Below are positions 11,053 through 22,718 of a DNA stretch of 64,000 nt, one piece after another (within the stretch, counting starts at the first letter, position 1; each line of letters opens with the position of its first letter). A program made the position numbers and the translations under genes. The notes below the pieces were generated by a model that saw only the letters and a program-made list of their open reading frames with translations, did no database searches and was not told where the DNA came from. Source of the stretch: Hirsutella rhossiliensis (taxonomy: Eukaryota > Ascomycota > Sordariomycetes > Hypocreales > Ophiocordycipitaceae); the NCBI RefSeq assembly GCF_020360975.1, contig NW_025408684.1:744001-808000 (forward strand), given 5' to 3'.

Positions 11053-11489
11053 TGTCGATGCGGCCAACGGAGAAGGCGGTGGTGGCTGGCTGGCTGCGCG
11101 GCACCGCACACCGCACTGTAGTTCGACAATCGACAGTCGTGTCGGGTGCGTGCTTACGCTTACAGTTCGTCTGCCCGAACAGCCCACGGACGACAGTGGG
11201 GGCAAGGAGGGAGCGGCGCGTCTACAGTAGGCTCAATATGAACATGGGCCATTAATGACCCGTGGCAGTCTGGACTCTTGTTCTTCCTCATCGACGCGGC
11301 GGCCTAGACCGTCGCAAGTCAGCCCCCTCGGCTTACCAATGTAGGCTAGCCGTCCGAGGCGGCCTACCGTCGTGACGGACATCAAACACCTACTTCTTCA
11401 CACCCTCGTTCTGCCCAACCGATAAACTCGCGGGGCTAACCATTGGTCGTCTTTGGCCCCTCTCCGTCTGACAAACATGTGCAATGTGC

Positions 11490-11545
11490 AGGAAGTGCAG
11501 AATTGCAGAAGTGCAGAATTGCAGAAGTGCAGAGGTGCAGAATTG
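11490..11545. repeat. GCAGAATT/GCAGAAGT tandem repeat
   Basis: Alternating 8-bp units GCAGAATT and GCAGAAGT (16-bp higher-order unit) over about 55 bp, ending in GCAGAGGT and GCAGAATT variants. Confidence 0.85.
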
Positions 11546-12515
11546 TTCCCGAGGCCATGTGGAGGACAGAATGGAACATCAAACCTTGCAAGAGCCTTCC
11601 CTCAAGCTTCAGGCGTCGTCGACACCGGATAGGCCAGGGGCCGACTTCTCTGCGCGTTGCGTTGCAGTCTCTCAAGTCTCGGACTGGTGACAATTGTCCC
11701 CAGCAAACAACGTCGTACCACAGTCTCCCGCTTAGTACTACTCGAATCCCATCACCCCTCACCCCCCAATTCCTTTGCCTCCTCGCCTTTCAACTCTCCA
11801 GGAACGAGAGGGGCGTGCCCCGTATGCCCCCTCTTCCTGCGGCATCGGACGAGGCTCGGAGACGTATGTATGTAGCACTGAGGCTGATCCTTTTGCCTCG
11901 ACGCGTGCGTGCGTCCATGGTTGGATCGTCCGTCGGCGCGCCGGCCGTCTCTTTGCAGGCAGACAGCCAATTTGCACCCCCGTTTGCCACGTCCTGCCTG
12001 CCCCTGTGCTGCATGCATCGTCCGTCCTCTTGCCCTTTCCTGCCCGTGCATCGCCGCCAGGGTTTTTGCTGCAGAGCGCATACAGCACATGACATACATG
12101 CGCGCACGCAATGGCCATCGTCGAGGTGCAAGTCAAGGACAGTTTTGCTGCCGAGGCACATGAGCCACCTTGTCACATGCCCATGGCCCCTGGCCGGCAC
12201 TGTCCATGCCGTCGAATAATTGTCTGCCGGAAACGAACCCCTCCTGCCCAAGGAGAGACCCTGCCCGTCGCATGTTGATGCGCCAAATTGGAGATCCGCC
12301 TGCCACCGGCCAGCGGCTTCGGCCTCGCCGCCGAGGCTCCCTACTGACCTCGGCCCCGTATCAGCCGACCACTGTGGTGTTCCGTCTCCCGGCACCCAAA
12401 AATAGCTCCGCACCACCGCCGCTTCCACCACGGGTTTTCCCAATGCGGCAAATCTACTAGCTCACGATGGCGCCCCACGGCCTTGCCTCCCCTTTCTTCC
12501 TCGGCACCTTCCCAT

Positions 12516-12580
12516 CCTCTCTCTCTCTCTCTCTCTCTCCCTCTCTCCCTCTCCCCCCCCCCCTCTTCTCTCCCTCTCCA
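12516..12580. repeat. CT-rich microsatellite with C-run
   Basis: About eleven CT dinucleotides followed by CCCTCT units and an 11-12 base C run, a pure pyrimidine tract on the plus strand. Confidence 0.9.
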
Positions 12581-13040
12581 AAACGGGCATAGAATCTCGA
12601 CCTTGCCCCCTTCATCAATTGCCCGATATCTGTCCCAAGTTTAGAACCAGAATTCATCTTCATTTCTCTGTAACGGGGAAAGTGGACCAGAGAAATGCTC
12701 AGGCCTGCGTCAATAAATGGGTCGAACTCAAGCCAGACTTTGCCATCCCTTTTCCATTTCACCAGCCCGTCTGTATGTCCTTAACCAATCAATCAGCCGG
12801 GAGTCTGCCACGACGGGTTTTCCAGTCACCAACTCCCCGAGTCTCCGATTCCAGACTCACCCGCCTGCTGCTGTACACGCTCTCGTTTACCCCGCGGGCT
12901 CGCATCGGCCAATATACGACACCAGCAACCTCGGCTTTTCTTCATCTGGGGCGGGCGAGCGGGCGGTTCCGCTCCACAATGCTACTCGTCCCAGCTCCGC
13001 CATGCCGGCATTGTTGAGGTCCGGCTAATCAGAGCTGCAG

Positions 13041-14852
13041 CTAGGCTATCCAGTCAAACACTGTCACGGCCGTGGTGTAGACCATCGCGATGATACCCAG
13101 CACCATGAGACCGAGGTCCAGTGCCTTGATCCAGCCCGCGTCCGCGGCGCCCTTGTAATGCAGATACGCCGGGTATATGTACACGAGCGGAACGCACGCA
13201 AAGCTCCCAATCAAAGACACAAACTTGTCTAGGTCCGTGGCCCCGACCATGCTGATGCCGATGCATAGAGCCATGACCGCCGTCCTAATGGCGTTCTTCT
13301 TCCACTTGATAGCCGTACTCTTTTTGCCTGTGGCGCGCTCCCCAAACAATGACGTCTCCATGATGCGCACCGCAGGAAATAGTTGCACAGGCTCGCCCCC
13401 AAGCACCGCCAGAGAGTAGAGCAGCTGTACTGCATTAACGAGAGCCGAGTCTTGCGGGAAATTGGAAATGACCTGGATTTTGGTCTTCTCCCCAAAGGTG
13501 GCATAGCAGAGCGCGCCGACAGACGTGAAGATGACGGTGATGAGGAACATGACAATGTACAGGAGTCCACTGAAGTGCTCCGGCTTCTTCATGCTCGACT
13601 GGATGGGCAGAATGAGGCCTATGCCCTCGAACGTGAAAATGGCCGATCCAATGGTCAGGGTAAAGGCCGAGGAGTTGAACATGCGCACGCTGGGCTCAAT
13701 ACCGTTCCGGGCCAGCGTCCAAATATCGAAGTACCAGATGTAAACCAGCCCCACGAGGATAAAGATGTCTGCAAGCAGAGCCACGGGGCCCAGCTTGGAG
13801 ATGTTCCGGATCAAGGCCAGGGGCACGAGGGGCACAAGCTGGAGGGCGATGAGGCTGGGCACTCCGAGGTCGAACCCACGCCCGTCGTGGCTCATGGCCT
13901 GGACGAAGGCCAACAGATTCTCCGCTGTAAAGATGAGGCCGGCACAGACGAATCCCAGCTGAGAGAGGGCGATGGATGCGAGGATGATACTGCGGAATCG
14001 CGGGCCCACTATGGCGGCACCCAGGTCTCCGTAACCCCCTCCGTACTTCTGGCGGCAATCGAGGAGTAAGCGAAAGCATAGACAATTGATAAGCGAAACC
14101 ACAATCAGGGTCAGAGAAGAGAAGAGAATGCCGCCGTTGCGAAATGCTTTGGGCAGAAACATGATGCCAGTTCCAATGAAGGCCTTGAGCAGGGTAAAAA
14201 AGGTCTTGACGGTGCCGGCATCGCCCCCTCGTGCGAGACGTCTGGAACTTTTGCGGCGACCAAGCAGCGGACGCCGCTCCGCAGCCTCGTCTTCTGACTG
14301 GTCATCGATGGCCGACTCGTCTTCGGACGTGTCGGCATCCTCGAGGTCTTCGCCAGCGAAGCTGCCATATAGATCGAGAAAATCGACAAAGTTCCTGGCC
14401 ACGACCAGAGGCCCGCTCAGGCGCCGCTGCCGAGCCCGACGTAGAAGATGCTGACGCCTAAAGCCGCCGGGCTCCCGTTGTTCTGGATACGACAGTTCGT
14501 CGGCCGGATGGAGACGGGGCGACGGCTGGTGGGAGAAGGTGGCTGCACGGCGGAGCGAATTGGCTCGAGCCTTGATCTTGAACATGTCGCGGTGGATGTC
14601 GCCGCCCTGCAGCTTGAGAGATGATTCGAGGGGCTCGGGAGCCGCGGATGCATCATCGTTGGGAGTGACGCCACAAGTGGACGAGGCCGAGTCGGAGGCG
14701 AGTGGCTGAACGGGCGACGCTGAGCCCTCCAAGGGCTCGGCGGACAGGCTCACTTCCGGCTCAGCCGAGTAGCCCTCGGGGAGGTATCGGTCCAGAATAG
14801 CTGCCTGGCGCTTGCTTTGGTGGCTGCTGGAGAGGTCGGCGGCGTCGGCCAT
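13041..14852 (-). CDS. Vacuolar amino-acid transporter, AVT3-like (AAAP family)
   Basis: A single-exon gene of 603 residues starting at the ATG at 14852. The first ~200 residues form a hydrophilic cytosolic tail with acidic stretches (EDLEDADTSEDES, DDQSEDEAAE) and basic patches (RRAATFS, GRRKSSRR) that could be phosphorylated. From about residue 212 the Aa_trans domain begins with KTFFTLLKAFIGTGIMFLPKAF, the signature first helix of this family, followed by roughly ten more hydrophobic segments to the C-terminus. Yeast Avt3/Avt4 export neutral amino acids from the vacuole; the long N-terminal tail is typical of the fungal orthologues. The neighbouring gene on the same strand is LYS12, with 600 bp between, so they are not an operon-like pair. 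Subfamily assignment is by resemblance; transport direction and substrate are inferred. Confidence 0.88.
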   Translation of the reverse strand: MADAADLSSSHQSKRQAAILDRYLPEGYSAEPEVSLSAEPLEGSASPVQPLASDSASSTCGVTPNDDASAAPEPLESSLKLQGGDIHRDMFKIKARANSLRRAATFSHQPSPRLHPADELSYPEQREPGGFRRQHLLRRARQRRLSGPLVVARNFVDFLDLYGSFAGEDLEDADTSEDESAIDDQSEDEAAERRPLLGRRKSSRRLARGGDAGTVKTFFTLLKAFIGTGIMFLPKAFRNGGILFSSLTLIVVSLINCLCFRLLLDCRQKYGGGYGDLGAAIVGPRFRSIILASIALSQLGFVCAGLIFTAENLLAFVQAMSHDGRGFDLGVPSLIALQLVPLVPLALIRNISKLGPVALLADIFILVGLVYIWYFDIWTLARNGIEPSVRMFNSSAFTLTIGSAIFTFEGIGLILPIQSSMKKPEHFSGLLYIVMFLITVIFTSVGALCYATFGEKTKIQVISNFPQDSALVNAVQLLYSLAVLGGEPVQLFPAVRIMETSLFGERATGKKSTAIKWKKNAIRTAVMALCIGISMVGATDLDKFVSLIGSFACVPLVYIYPAYLHYKGAADAGWIKALDLGLMVLGIIAMVYTTAVTVFDWIA

Positions 14853-15451
14853 GGCTGTCCAGGTTCGGGGTAAGAGGGAGGAGTGAAGCCGAGTCGGAGG
14901 CGAGTCGTCAATGGTATTTATCTTTGAACGCGTCGAGTTCGGCGCCTACCGCAATCCTAGACCGGCGATGAAGCGATACGAGCAGAAAAGAACACACCAG
15001 GGCCATCACAATAGACAAAGAGCAGTAGATCCGAGGTCGAGCGTGTCGCGACTTGGACTTGTCTCTTTGCGACTATGCGAGATGGGAAATCGATGAGGGT
15101 GCGAGTCAGCTATTGGGAAGGCCCATTCATTACAAGCTGACGTCAGGGCGAGGGTCAAGTGTTTCGGGATAGATGGAGCGGAGAAAGATTGGTGGGCCGG
15201 GGGCCTAGGGGATAGGGGCTAGCGGGCAAAACCTTGGCTGATTCGACCACATCGTGGCAAAAATCCGCCCACGTAGTTAAAGATAAACCCGGATTCCTGT
15301 CAGATCCAGTGAGAAGTGGTCACGTGAAGGATCTATAAGTGCGGTGCGCGCGGCGCCCGCACTCTCCTTCCATTTCTCTTTGTAGTTTATTAACCTTCTT
15401 ACGGACCGGATCTGTGGCCCTAACCTCTGCCTATTACGTAACAAGATATCT
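14853..15451. promoter_or_regulatory. AVT3-like promoter region and LYS12 3' flank
   Basis: About 600 bp. On the plus strand a CACGTG (about 15321-15326), a TATA-like CTATAAG (about 15331-15337) and a pyrimidine-rich tract (15361-15384) stand in promoter-like order and point towards the 3' end of LYS12, although no plus-strand gene follows. On the minus strand this is the upstream region of the transporter gene. Confidence 0.45.
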
Positions 15452-16608
<1,157 letters not shown>

Positions 16609-17408
16609 GACGGGCGCCCAGTTGGTGCGAGAGGTTGTCAACTAATTCGATGCCTTGACCGTGCCGGCACGCGCACGAAGGGGCGATTGTGAGGTGCCTG
16701 TCTTTGGCAAGTTGGCAGAGGAAAAAAAAAAATTCGTGTGTTGCTTGCGGGAAGCTGCAGCAGGAGCATTGCGCCTTTCCAACGCCTCTGTTGGGCTCCT
16801 GATTCGCGACTCAACAAGAAAATACTCCCAGTAGTGTACCTGGGCGGGCATCTGACTAAGCCCTGTTAGTATGTACCGAATGCGTCACAGTTAAAGTGGG
16901 CCGAATGGCCAACGTCTTGCAGTCTTTCTGCTCTTTTGCTAGGTGGTGAAGTGATTCCTTCACCTTTCACCACGTTGCCCAAAATTCATGTGTCTGACAC
17001 GGTGCTCTCCAACTGACAAAACTAGAACTCTTCAGCCGGTTCGGATTGCCGAGGCTGTTGCCAAGTCCATGTTTAAGGCAGGCTGACATTCAGGTCACTG
17101 TCCGTGAGCCTGCAAACATCGAGTCAGATGCAATGATGGCAGCAAAATTGATTAGAAACTCGGCTATATTTTACCATCCAGCGTATGCCTGGACGGGTAC
17201 TTTACAGTTTATATATAACAAGATTTGTGCGAAGCAGAAAAATGAACCGACTGTTCCCTTCAGCAATCCACCGATTTATGAGCCTCTCGTTTATGAACAT
17301 TGCCGCAGGCGTCCCAGTAAATCGCTTGTCGGGATGCATGAGTGGATAGCACCAGAGTCCCGTCGAATTGGGCCGCGTCGGGACGCAACCCAAGGCAGGG
17401 GAATCAAC
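16609..17408. other. Intergenic region between LYS12 start and hydrophobin 3' end
   Basis: 800 bp containing the LYS12 promoter and the hydrophobin terminator region, both minus strand. A short A9 run (about 16723-16731) and AT-rich ATTTATATATAACA-like sequence near 17210-17221 are present. No gene is supported. Confidence 0.5.
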
Positions 17409-18074
17409 TTAACCGTCCTGGCAAAGCACACTTTGGCCGGCCTGCAACAAATCAAAGTCAACGACAGGGAGCTGAGCAGCGAAGGAGTCAATTACTTACC
17501 ACCGGGATGACGCAGCACTTGGCAGACTTTCCCGACTTGCCGCAGATGCTCTTGAAGTCGTCGCCATCTGAAGGGCGGGAAGAAGCTGTGCGGTTATCAG
17601 CAAAGATCGTGCTAGGGACTTAGGCGTTGGCCTCCACTTACGGGTCGAGCAACCAAGGTCTAGAACACCGAGGACATCGGTGCCACAGCACTGAGGGTTG
17701 CTGTAAAGACCGCCAGGGCAAATTTTGCCACCGCCGTTATTGCCGTTGCCGCCCGGGTTGTTGCCGCCCGGGTTGTTGCCGCCCGGGTTGTTGCCACCAG
17801 GGTTGTTGCCGCCCGGGTTGTTGCCGCCCGGGTTGTTGCCGCCCGGGTTGTTGCCGCCCGGGTTGTTGCCACCAGGGTTGTTGCCGCCGTTCCAAGGGTT
17901 GCCGCCGTTCCAGGGGCTGCCGCCATAACCCGGGCTGCCGTAGCCAGGATAGCCGCCATGGCCAGCGGGAGGACCATAGGCGGGAGCGCGATGGTCGTCG
18001 CAGTCTCCACACTGGTTGGTGGGAGCAGCGAGCGCGCCTGCGAAGAACAGAGAAGCGACGGAGAAGAACTTCAT
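17409..18074 (-). CDS. Class II hydrophobin with Asn/Pro/Gly repeat region
   Basis: Three exons on the minus strand, 18074-17642, 17585-17500 and 17441-17409, give 183 residues. Residues 1-16 (MKFFSVASLFFAGALA) are a signal peptide. A Gly/Tyr/Pro-rich stretch and nine NNPGG repeats follow, then the hydrophobin domain. With the acceptor at 17586 the cysteine spacing is C-X9-CC-X11-C-X16-C-X8-CC-X10-C, the class II pattern; using the AG 18 nt further on would shorten X16 to X10, which is why this acceptor was chosen. The last exon encodes AGQSVLCQDG and stop. Hydrophobins are secreted and self-assemble at air-water or wall surfaces. The repeat arm could space the domain from the wall, which is an inference. 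A TATAAAA motif lies at 18240-18234 on the coding strand, about 160 bp before the ATG. Confidence 0.93.
17746..17892. repeat. 15-bp minisatellite encoding NNPGG x9
   Basis: Nine tandem 15-bp units lie inside the hydrophobin gene. Units carry either GCCCGGG or ACCAGGG (plus-strand reading) at the Pro-Gly codons; the ACCAGGG variant occurs in the fourth and ninth units, a spacing of five, which hints at block duplication. Confidence 0.9.
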
Positions 18075-18233
18075 GTTGGCTGGTCGGGGAAGGTGAGCGA
18101 GTCAGCTGAGAAGAAGATGGATGTGATATAAAAGAGTGGTAATAGGCGGTGATGTGGTTGAGGACTCGAGAGGGAAGAAAGCGGGTGATGGAATGATGAC
18201 AGAGAAGTAATGAGAAGCGGCAGGAGCTGCCAT

Positions 18234-18240
18234 TTTTATA
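18234..18240 (-). promoter_or_regulatory. TATA box of the hydrophobin gene
   Basis: The coding strand reads GGATATAAAAATGG here, about 160 bp before the start codon, giving a plausible 5' leader of around 130 nt. Confidence 0.6.
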
Positions 18241-19704
18241 TCCGAATGCCTCTCGCTTTCAGGCGGCCAGCGTTGGGTGCCCCTTTTGCGGGATGGTGGC
18301 CATGATCGGTGGCTTCATGCCCGGAGCTTTCGAGATGTGCTCTCCAGCGCAACAGGGGCTCCGCCCGAGACAGGCTAGATTTCGATGGCGCCGCCGACAG
18401 ATGGCTGTAAAGGATGAGGCCGCGGGTTGAGGGCGAACAAGCAAGGGAGTGGCGCATCGTGGACATTGGATTTATTGTGCGAACCGTTGCCCCGTGTCTG
18501 AGAGGATTTCTCCTTGTACTCTCACGGATGAGGCACGTTACTTCGGGGGTGAAGGTGGCTGCCGCGCCCCCTTGGAAAGGGGACAAAAGAAAGAAGGGGT
18601 GGAGATGAGGCCCGGCCGGTGTGGTCGAGGGCACGGTGAAACAAAAGAGGGCGCTCGATCCTCGTGTGTTGTTGAAATCTTTGATACATGTGTCTGGCGG
18701 ATTCTTTCCCCCGGGCCTTGCTGCTGCTGTTCGCTGTAAGTCTGTTGTTGTTGGTCTGTGTCGTCGTCGTCGATCACGGGATGAGTTGTATCCGCCCGGT
18801 GTAGTACAACGGAGACATGGCAATAGCTCGGTCTTTGTAGGGCCCATGAAGGGCGCCGTGCCGTAATATCTTCTCTGCTAGCGAGGGCAGAGCTCGGGGC
18901 TGTTGCTAGAAGATCCGAAGTCGACGCAACGCAACCCCGAGAAGATGTCTCGTTACCAGAGCAGAACAATGGACTGCAAGGGACCAAAGTAAGGGCAGCG
19001 GCTGACTGGAAAAGGGCCAATTTCGCGGGAGATCCCGAGGGGGCGGCCGACTCTAGAGGCTGAGTGACGTGGAAAGATCCTCCGACACATTCTCGTGTGG
19101 GGGGAGGGTTGATGTCTGCCCACGGATCCTCTTCTCGGTCGGGGTTTTGCTTGGATTATATATCGACGCCCCATGCATGCACATGCACGATCAGGACCCT
19201 CTGGCTTGCAGCTGCAGGTAAGATTATGCCCGGCGCAGCTCCGCGGCACGGACGTGGCCCGATCGGATCGGATCGGATCTGCCATCAGGAGAAGAGGCCG
19301 CTCCAGCCAACCGGATTGGTCCGAGCGGCGTCATGATCCCTGCTAATATACCGTACAGCATTAGCGATTACGGACGGTACTTCGTGCTGCTCTGTCGTGC
19401 ACATCTTCAACTCACCCGAGACCTAGAGGTAGGACAGGGAGGGAGGAGCGTGACCAAGTACTTCGTCGTAGCAGAGGCGTATAGAGGGCGCGTAGGGAAG
19501 GGTGATTTGTAGACATGGCTTTTCTACGATTAGACATAGCAATGCTCTACTTGAACAATCCCCGGTAGAGGCAATGCGATGCCTCCACAAGTTCGACCGC
19601 CTGCCTCTCGCTCCGTGCTCTTCACGCCACCCTTCTCTCTGTTGATGCGCACCTCGCTTTCCCGCGCTCGTGTCTGGGGGATGGCGGCATTGATCCGTGA
19701 TTAC
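18241..19704. other. Intergenic region, hydrophobin upstream and ADE5,7 downstream
   Basis: About 1.5 kb with no supported gene. It contains a short (GATCG)n-type tandem at about 19258-19280 and a CT/TG-rich stretch (GCTGCTGCTG, TTGTTGTTGG, GTCGTCGTCG) at 18718-18772. Open frames here lack domains or splice structure. Confidence 0.5.
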
Positions 19705-22059
19705 TCACACCCAGCTCTCGAGATTCCGGATCACGCAAGCCGGCCGCCCCTGTTCGCGAGGCAGCAGGCGGCCGATACGGAATACCTTCTCGGATGCGGC
19801 GAGCGCCCGGGCAACGGCGTCGGCCTCTGAGGCGTCGACAGTGATGACCATGCCGAGACCGACGTTGAAGGTGCGACACATCTCGGCGGGGACAACACCG
19901 CCATTTGCCTTGAGCCAGCGGAAGACGGGCGGTATGTCCCACGAGCCAAAGTCGATGTCGGCAGCGAGGCGGGCCTCGGGCAGCATGCGCGGCACGTTCT
20001 CGACGAGACCGCCGCCGGTGATGTGCGCCAGGCCCTTGATCTGGGCGAGGACGGGGAGAAGGCTTTTGACGTAGATGCGCGTGGGCGTCAGCAGCGACTC
20101 GCCGACGGTCCGGGACGAGTCCCAAGGCGCCTCGGAGGTGTACTCGAGGCCGGCTCTCTGCACGATGCGTCTCACGAGGGAGAAGCCGTTGGAGTGTACT
20201 CCGTGCGATGCCAGGCCCAAGAGCACGTCCCCTTCAGCCATGGCGTCTTTGCGTGGGAGGCGGTTGGAGGCTGCGACGGCGCCAACCGCGCAGCCGGCCG
20301 CGTCGTAATCCTCACCCTGATACATGCCCGGCATCTCAGCCGTCTCGCCGCCCACCAGGGCGCATCCGGCCTGGCGGCAGCCGTCGGCGACGCCCTCAAC
20401 AAACGAGGCGGCAGAGGCCAAGTCCAGTTTACTGCAGCCGTAGTAGTCGAGGAACATAAGCGGCGTCGCCCCCTGTACAATCAGGTCGTTGACATTCATG
20501 GCCACAAGATCAACGCCCACGGTGTCGTGCCGCTTCATCGACTGTGCAATCATGAGTTTCGTCCCGACGCCGTCGATGGCGCCGACCAGGATAGGCGCGT
20601 CTTGGTATCCGCACTGAGAGAGGTCCAACTCTCCACCGAAGCCACCAATCTCGGCGTCAGCGCCGGGTCGCTTAGTGCTGGCAACCGCCTTCTTGATGTT
20701 TTCCACAAAGTGGTTTCCTGCTTGGATGTCTACGCCAGCCTGGGCATAGGTCAGGGCCGCCTCGCTCGTTTCCCTAAAGGCTCGGTGGGCAATGTCTTTT
20801 CGGAAGAACATGCCATCAAACTCAATCACTCCAGAGGACAGGACGGCGTAACATGCGTCGACGGCCTCTCTCAGCGAATTGCCCACGGAGTTGACTGCAA
20901 TGACACGGCCCCCGGATGTCGTCAGCTGGCTTTCGCTAAGCTTGGTCCCGGCGTGGAAGATCGTGCTACCGTTGGGAGGGTCCCGGACATATATCAGGGT
21001 GCCTTTGGCGTAAGGGCCAGGGTATCCTCCAGCGGCCAGGACGACGGTGGCGCTGAACTTGTTGTCGACCTTAAGTTGACAGTTGTCCAAGTATCCTTCG
21101 GCGCAGGCGAGCATGATGTCGGCCAGGTCGGTATCGGCAGAAAGAAGCGGCAACACGGTCTGGGTTTCGGGGTCACCGAATCGCACATTGTACTCGAGTA
21201 CCTTGGGTCCCGCGCTCGTGATCATGAGGCCGGTAAACAAGACGCCTCGGAAGGGCTGCCTCTCTCGGCGCATGCCTGATATAGTGGGCTTGAGAATTTC
21301 CGTGTCGATTCTCTCCATCAACTCCCGTGTGGTAATGTTTGTTGGGGCATAGCAGCCCATGCCGCCCGTGTTTGGGCCCTGGTCTCCATCGAAGATCCTC
21401 TTGTGGTCTTGAGCGAGCGGCAGCGATTTGGTCGTATACCCGTCGCAAAAGGTGAGGACACTCAACTCGTCTCCGATCAAGAGTTCCTCGATGACGACCT
21501 CGTCGCCCGCGGCGCCAAAGACCTTGTCCACCATGATTTTCTTGAGAGCGTCCTTGGCCTCGTCTTTTGTCTGGGGAAGAATGACGCCCTTTCCGGCCGC
21601 TAGGCCTGTCGCCTTGATGACGACGTCATGGCCGACGCTGTCAAGGTAGCGGGTGGCCTTGTCGTGGTCGGAAAAGTTTTCATATGCAGCTGTGGGGATC
21701 TCGTATTTCCTCATGAAATCTTTCGAGTACGTCTTGCTGCCTTCCAGCCGCGCTGCCTCTTTGGACGGGCCGAAGCACGGTATGCCGGCCTTTCTGAAGA
21801 AGTCTTCTACGCCGTCGACCAGTGGTGCCTCGGGACCGGGGACGACCAGGTTGATGCCATTGGACTTTGAGAAATCGACGAGCCCTGTAAAGTTCTCGGC
21901 CGAGACGGAGCGGACGTTCGCGGTCTTAGGGCATGTCGCGGTACCTCCATTACCGGGCACCACCAAGATGCGTTCGACTCGCGGCGACTGGCTCAGTTTC
22001 CAGGCAAGCGCGTGTTCGCGGCCGCCGCTGCCAATGAGTAGAACGCGGAGGTCGGCCAT
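19705..22059 (-). CDS. ADE5,7: Bifunctional GAR synthetase / AIR synthetase
   Basis: A single-exon gene of 784 residues. The frame is open 14 codons further upstream but only from a GTG; the ATG at 22059 gives [22 protein letters not shown], the canonical GARS N-terminus. Residues ~1-425 are phosphoribosylamine-glycine ligase with an ATP-grasp domain ([43 protein letters not shown]). Residues ~440-784 are AIR synthetase ([70 protein letters not shown]-type segment [15 protein letters not shown]). They catalyse steps 2 and 5 of purine synthesis in the cytosol. The fusion order GARS-AIRS is the fungal one. Everything upstream of about -105 is repeat DNA, so its promoter must be very short or lie within a transposable element. 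Confidence 0.96.
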   Translation of the reverse strand: MADLRVLLIGSGGREHALAWKLSQSPRVERILVVPGNGGTATCPKTANVRSVSAENFTGLVDFSKSNGINLVVPGPEAPLVDGVEDFFRKAGIPCFGPSKEAARLEGSKTYSKDFMRKYEIPTAAYENFSDHDKATRYLDSVGHDVVIKATGLAAGKGVILPQTKDEAKDALKKIMVDKVFGAAGDEVVIEELLIGDELSVLTFCDGYTTKSLPLAQDHKRIFDGDQGPNTGGMGCYAPTNITTRELMERIDTEILKPTISGMRRERQPFRGVLFTGLMITSAGPKVLEYNVRFGDPETQTVLPLLSADTDLADIMLACAEGYLDNCQLKVDNKFSATVVLAAGGYPGPYAKGTLIYVRDPPNGSTIFHAGTKLSESQLTTSGGRVIAVNSVGNSLREAVDACYAVLSSGVIEFDGMFFRKDIAHRAFRETSEAALTYAQAGVDIQAGNHFVENIKKAVASTKRPGADAEIGGFGGELDLSQCGYQDAPILVGAIDGVGTKLMIAQSMKRHDTVGVDLVAMNVNDLIVQGATPLMFLDYYGCSKLDLASAASFVEGVADGCRQAGCALVGGETAEMPGMYQGEDYDAAGCAVGAVAASNRLPRKDAMAEGDVLLGLASHGVHSNGFSLVRRIVQRAGLEYTSEAPWDSSRTVGESLLTPTRIYVKSLLPVLAQIKGLAHITGGGLVENVPRMLPEARLAADIDFGSWDIPPVFRWLKANGGVVPAEMCRTFNVGLGMVITVDASEADAVARALAASEKVFRIGRLLPREQGRPACVIRNLESWV

Positions 22060-22185
22060 GTTCGCTGGATCAGCGAGTCTATCGATCGTTCTGATTGGCA
22101 CCGGCAGTCGTCTTGTCCTCGTCGTCTCACGAAGGGAATTTATCGTGCAGATTCACCCCTGCCCCCGCTAATATAAAAAATTTAG
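22060..22185 (-). promoter_or_regulatory. Truncated upstream region of ADE5,7 at the repeat boundary
   Basis: The 5' flank of ADE5,7 keeps ordinary composition (CA and TG present) only to about 22,165. From there the sequence turns AT-rich and at 22,186 the TIR element begins. This leaves about 105-125 bp of unique promoter and leader. Confidence 0.65.
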
Positions 22186-22718
22186 AGTATTACTATAAGT
22201 ACTGCTATTTACACAATAGCATATTGCTGTTTGCACACTTACCCTATTTTTAAGATACGTATTAACGCTAGCCTGCCCCGCCTATTTATACCGCGCGCGC
22301 CTGGCAAGTACCCGTACCGCCTAAATGCCCGCGCCCGCGCATATAACGCACTTTTAGTTATATAATCCCGACCCAACGATCCCTCTAACGCCTAACGAAG
22401 CCGGCGGCGCGCCCCTCCTGCCGCGTCCTCCTCTTTCTTAATCTACTTCCCCGTATATTTCCTTAGGCTAACGATCTTTATTATAACGCTATAAGAGACC
22501 GCGGGCTATAGCTAAGTTTATCGATTATAGCGTTAGTAATAGCTTTAAATTTAGTATATATATTTATATAGGCGGGCGCGGGCGCGGTTATTTAGGTAGT
22601 ATAGGTACTTACTAAGCGCGCGCGGTATAAATAAGTAAGGCGGGCTAGCGTTAGTATATATTTTAAAAAGAAAGTAAGTATATAAATAGTAATATACTAT
22701 TATAAAAATAGTAATACT
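22186..22718. mobile_element. MITE-like element with ~155-bp terminal inverted repeats
   Basis: The left arm (22186-22345) and right arm (22566-22718) are imperfect inverted copies. They share AGTATTACTAT at the tips, AACGCTAGCCYGCC, ATTTATACCGCGCGCGC and CCGCGCCCGCGC in the same order. The ~220-bp centre has no coding potential. The left arm, next to ADE5,7, still has CA/TG (TGCTGTTTGCACAC), while in the right arm these positions have become TA. It sits against a truncated LINE2 copy, which resumes at TTATATTTAATACC. The target duplication could not be fixed. Confidence 0.8.

Noticed and set aside
11443..12443. Overlapping 258-codon (+) and 217-codon (-) frames in the 3.4-kb intergenic region
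   Set aside because: Both run through simple repeats, have low-complexity Cys/Arg/Pro-rich composition, and overlap each other; no family resemblance.
13383..14069. 228-codon plus-strand frame opposite the AVT3-like gene
   Set aside because: Antisense shadow of a well-supported transporter gene.
17568..17641. Alternative splice acceptor for hydrophobin intron 1 at the downstream CAG
   Set aside because: It would shorten the loop between the fourth and fifth cysteines from 16 to 10 residues and break the class II pattern; the upstream CACAG fits exactly.
17746..17892. CRISPR-like array
   Set aside because: The direct repeats are 15 bp with no spacers and encode in-frame NNPGG units of a hydrophobin.
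20023..21279. 418-codon plus-strand frame opposite ADE5,7
   Set aside because: Shadow of the ADE5,7 coding strand; codon structure is explained entirely by the real gene.
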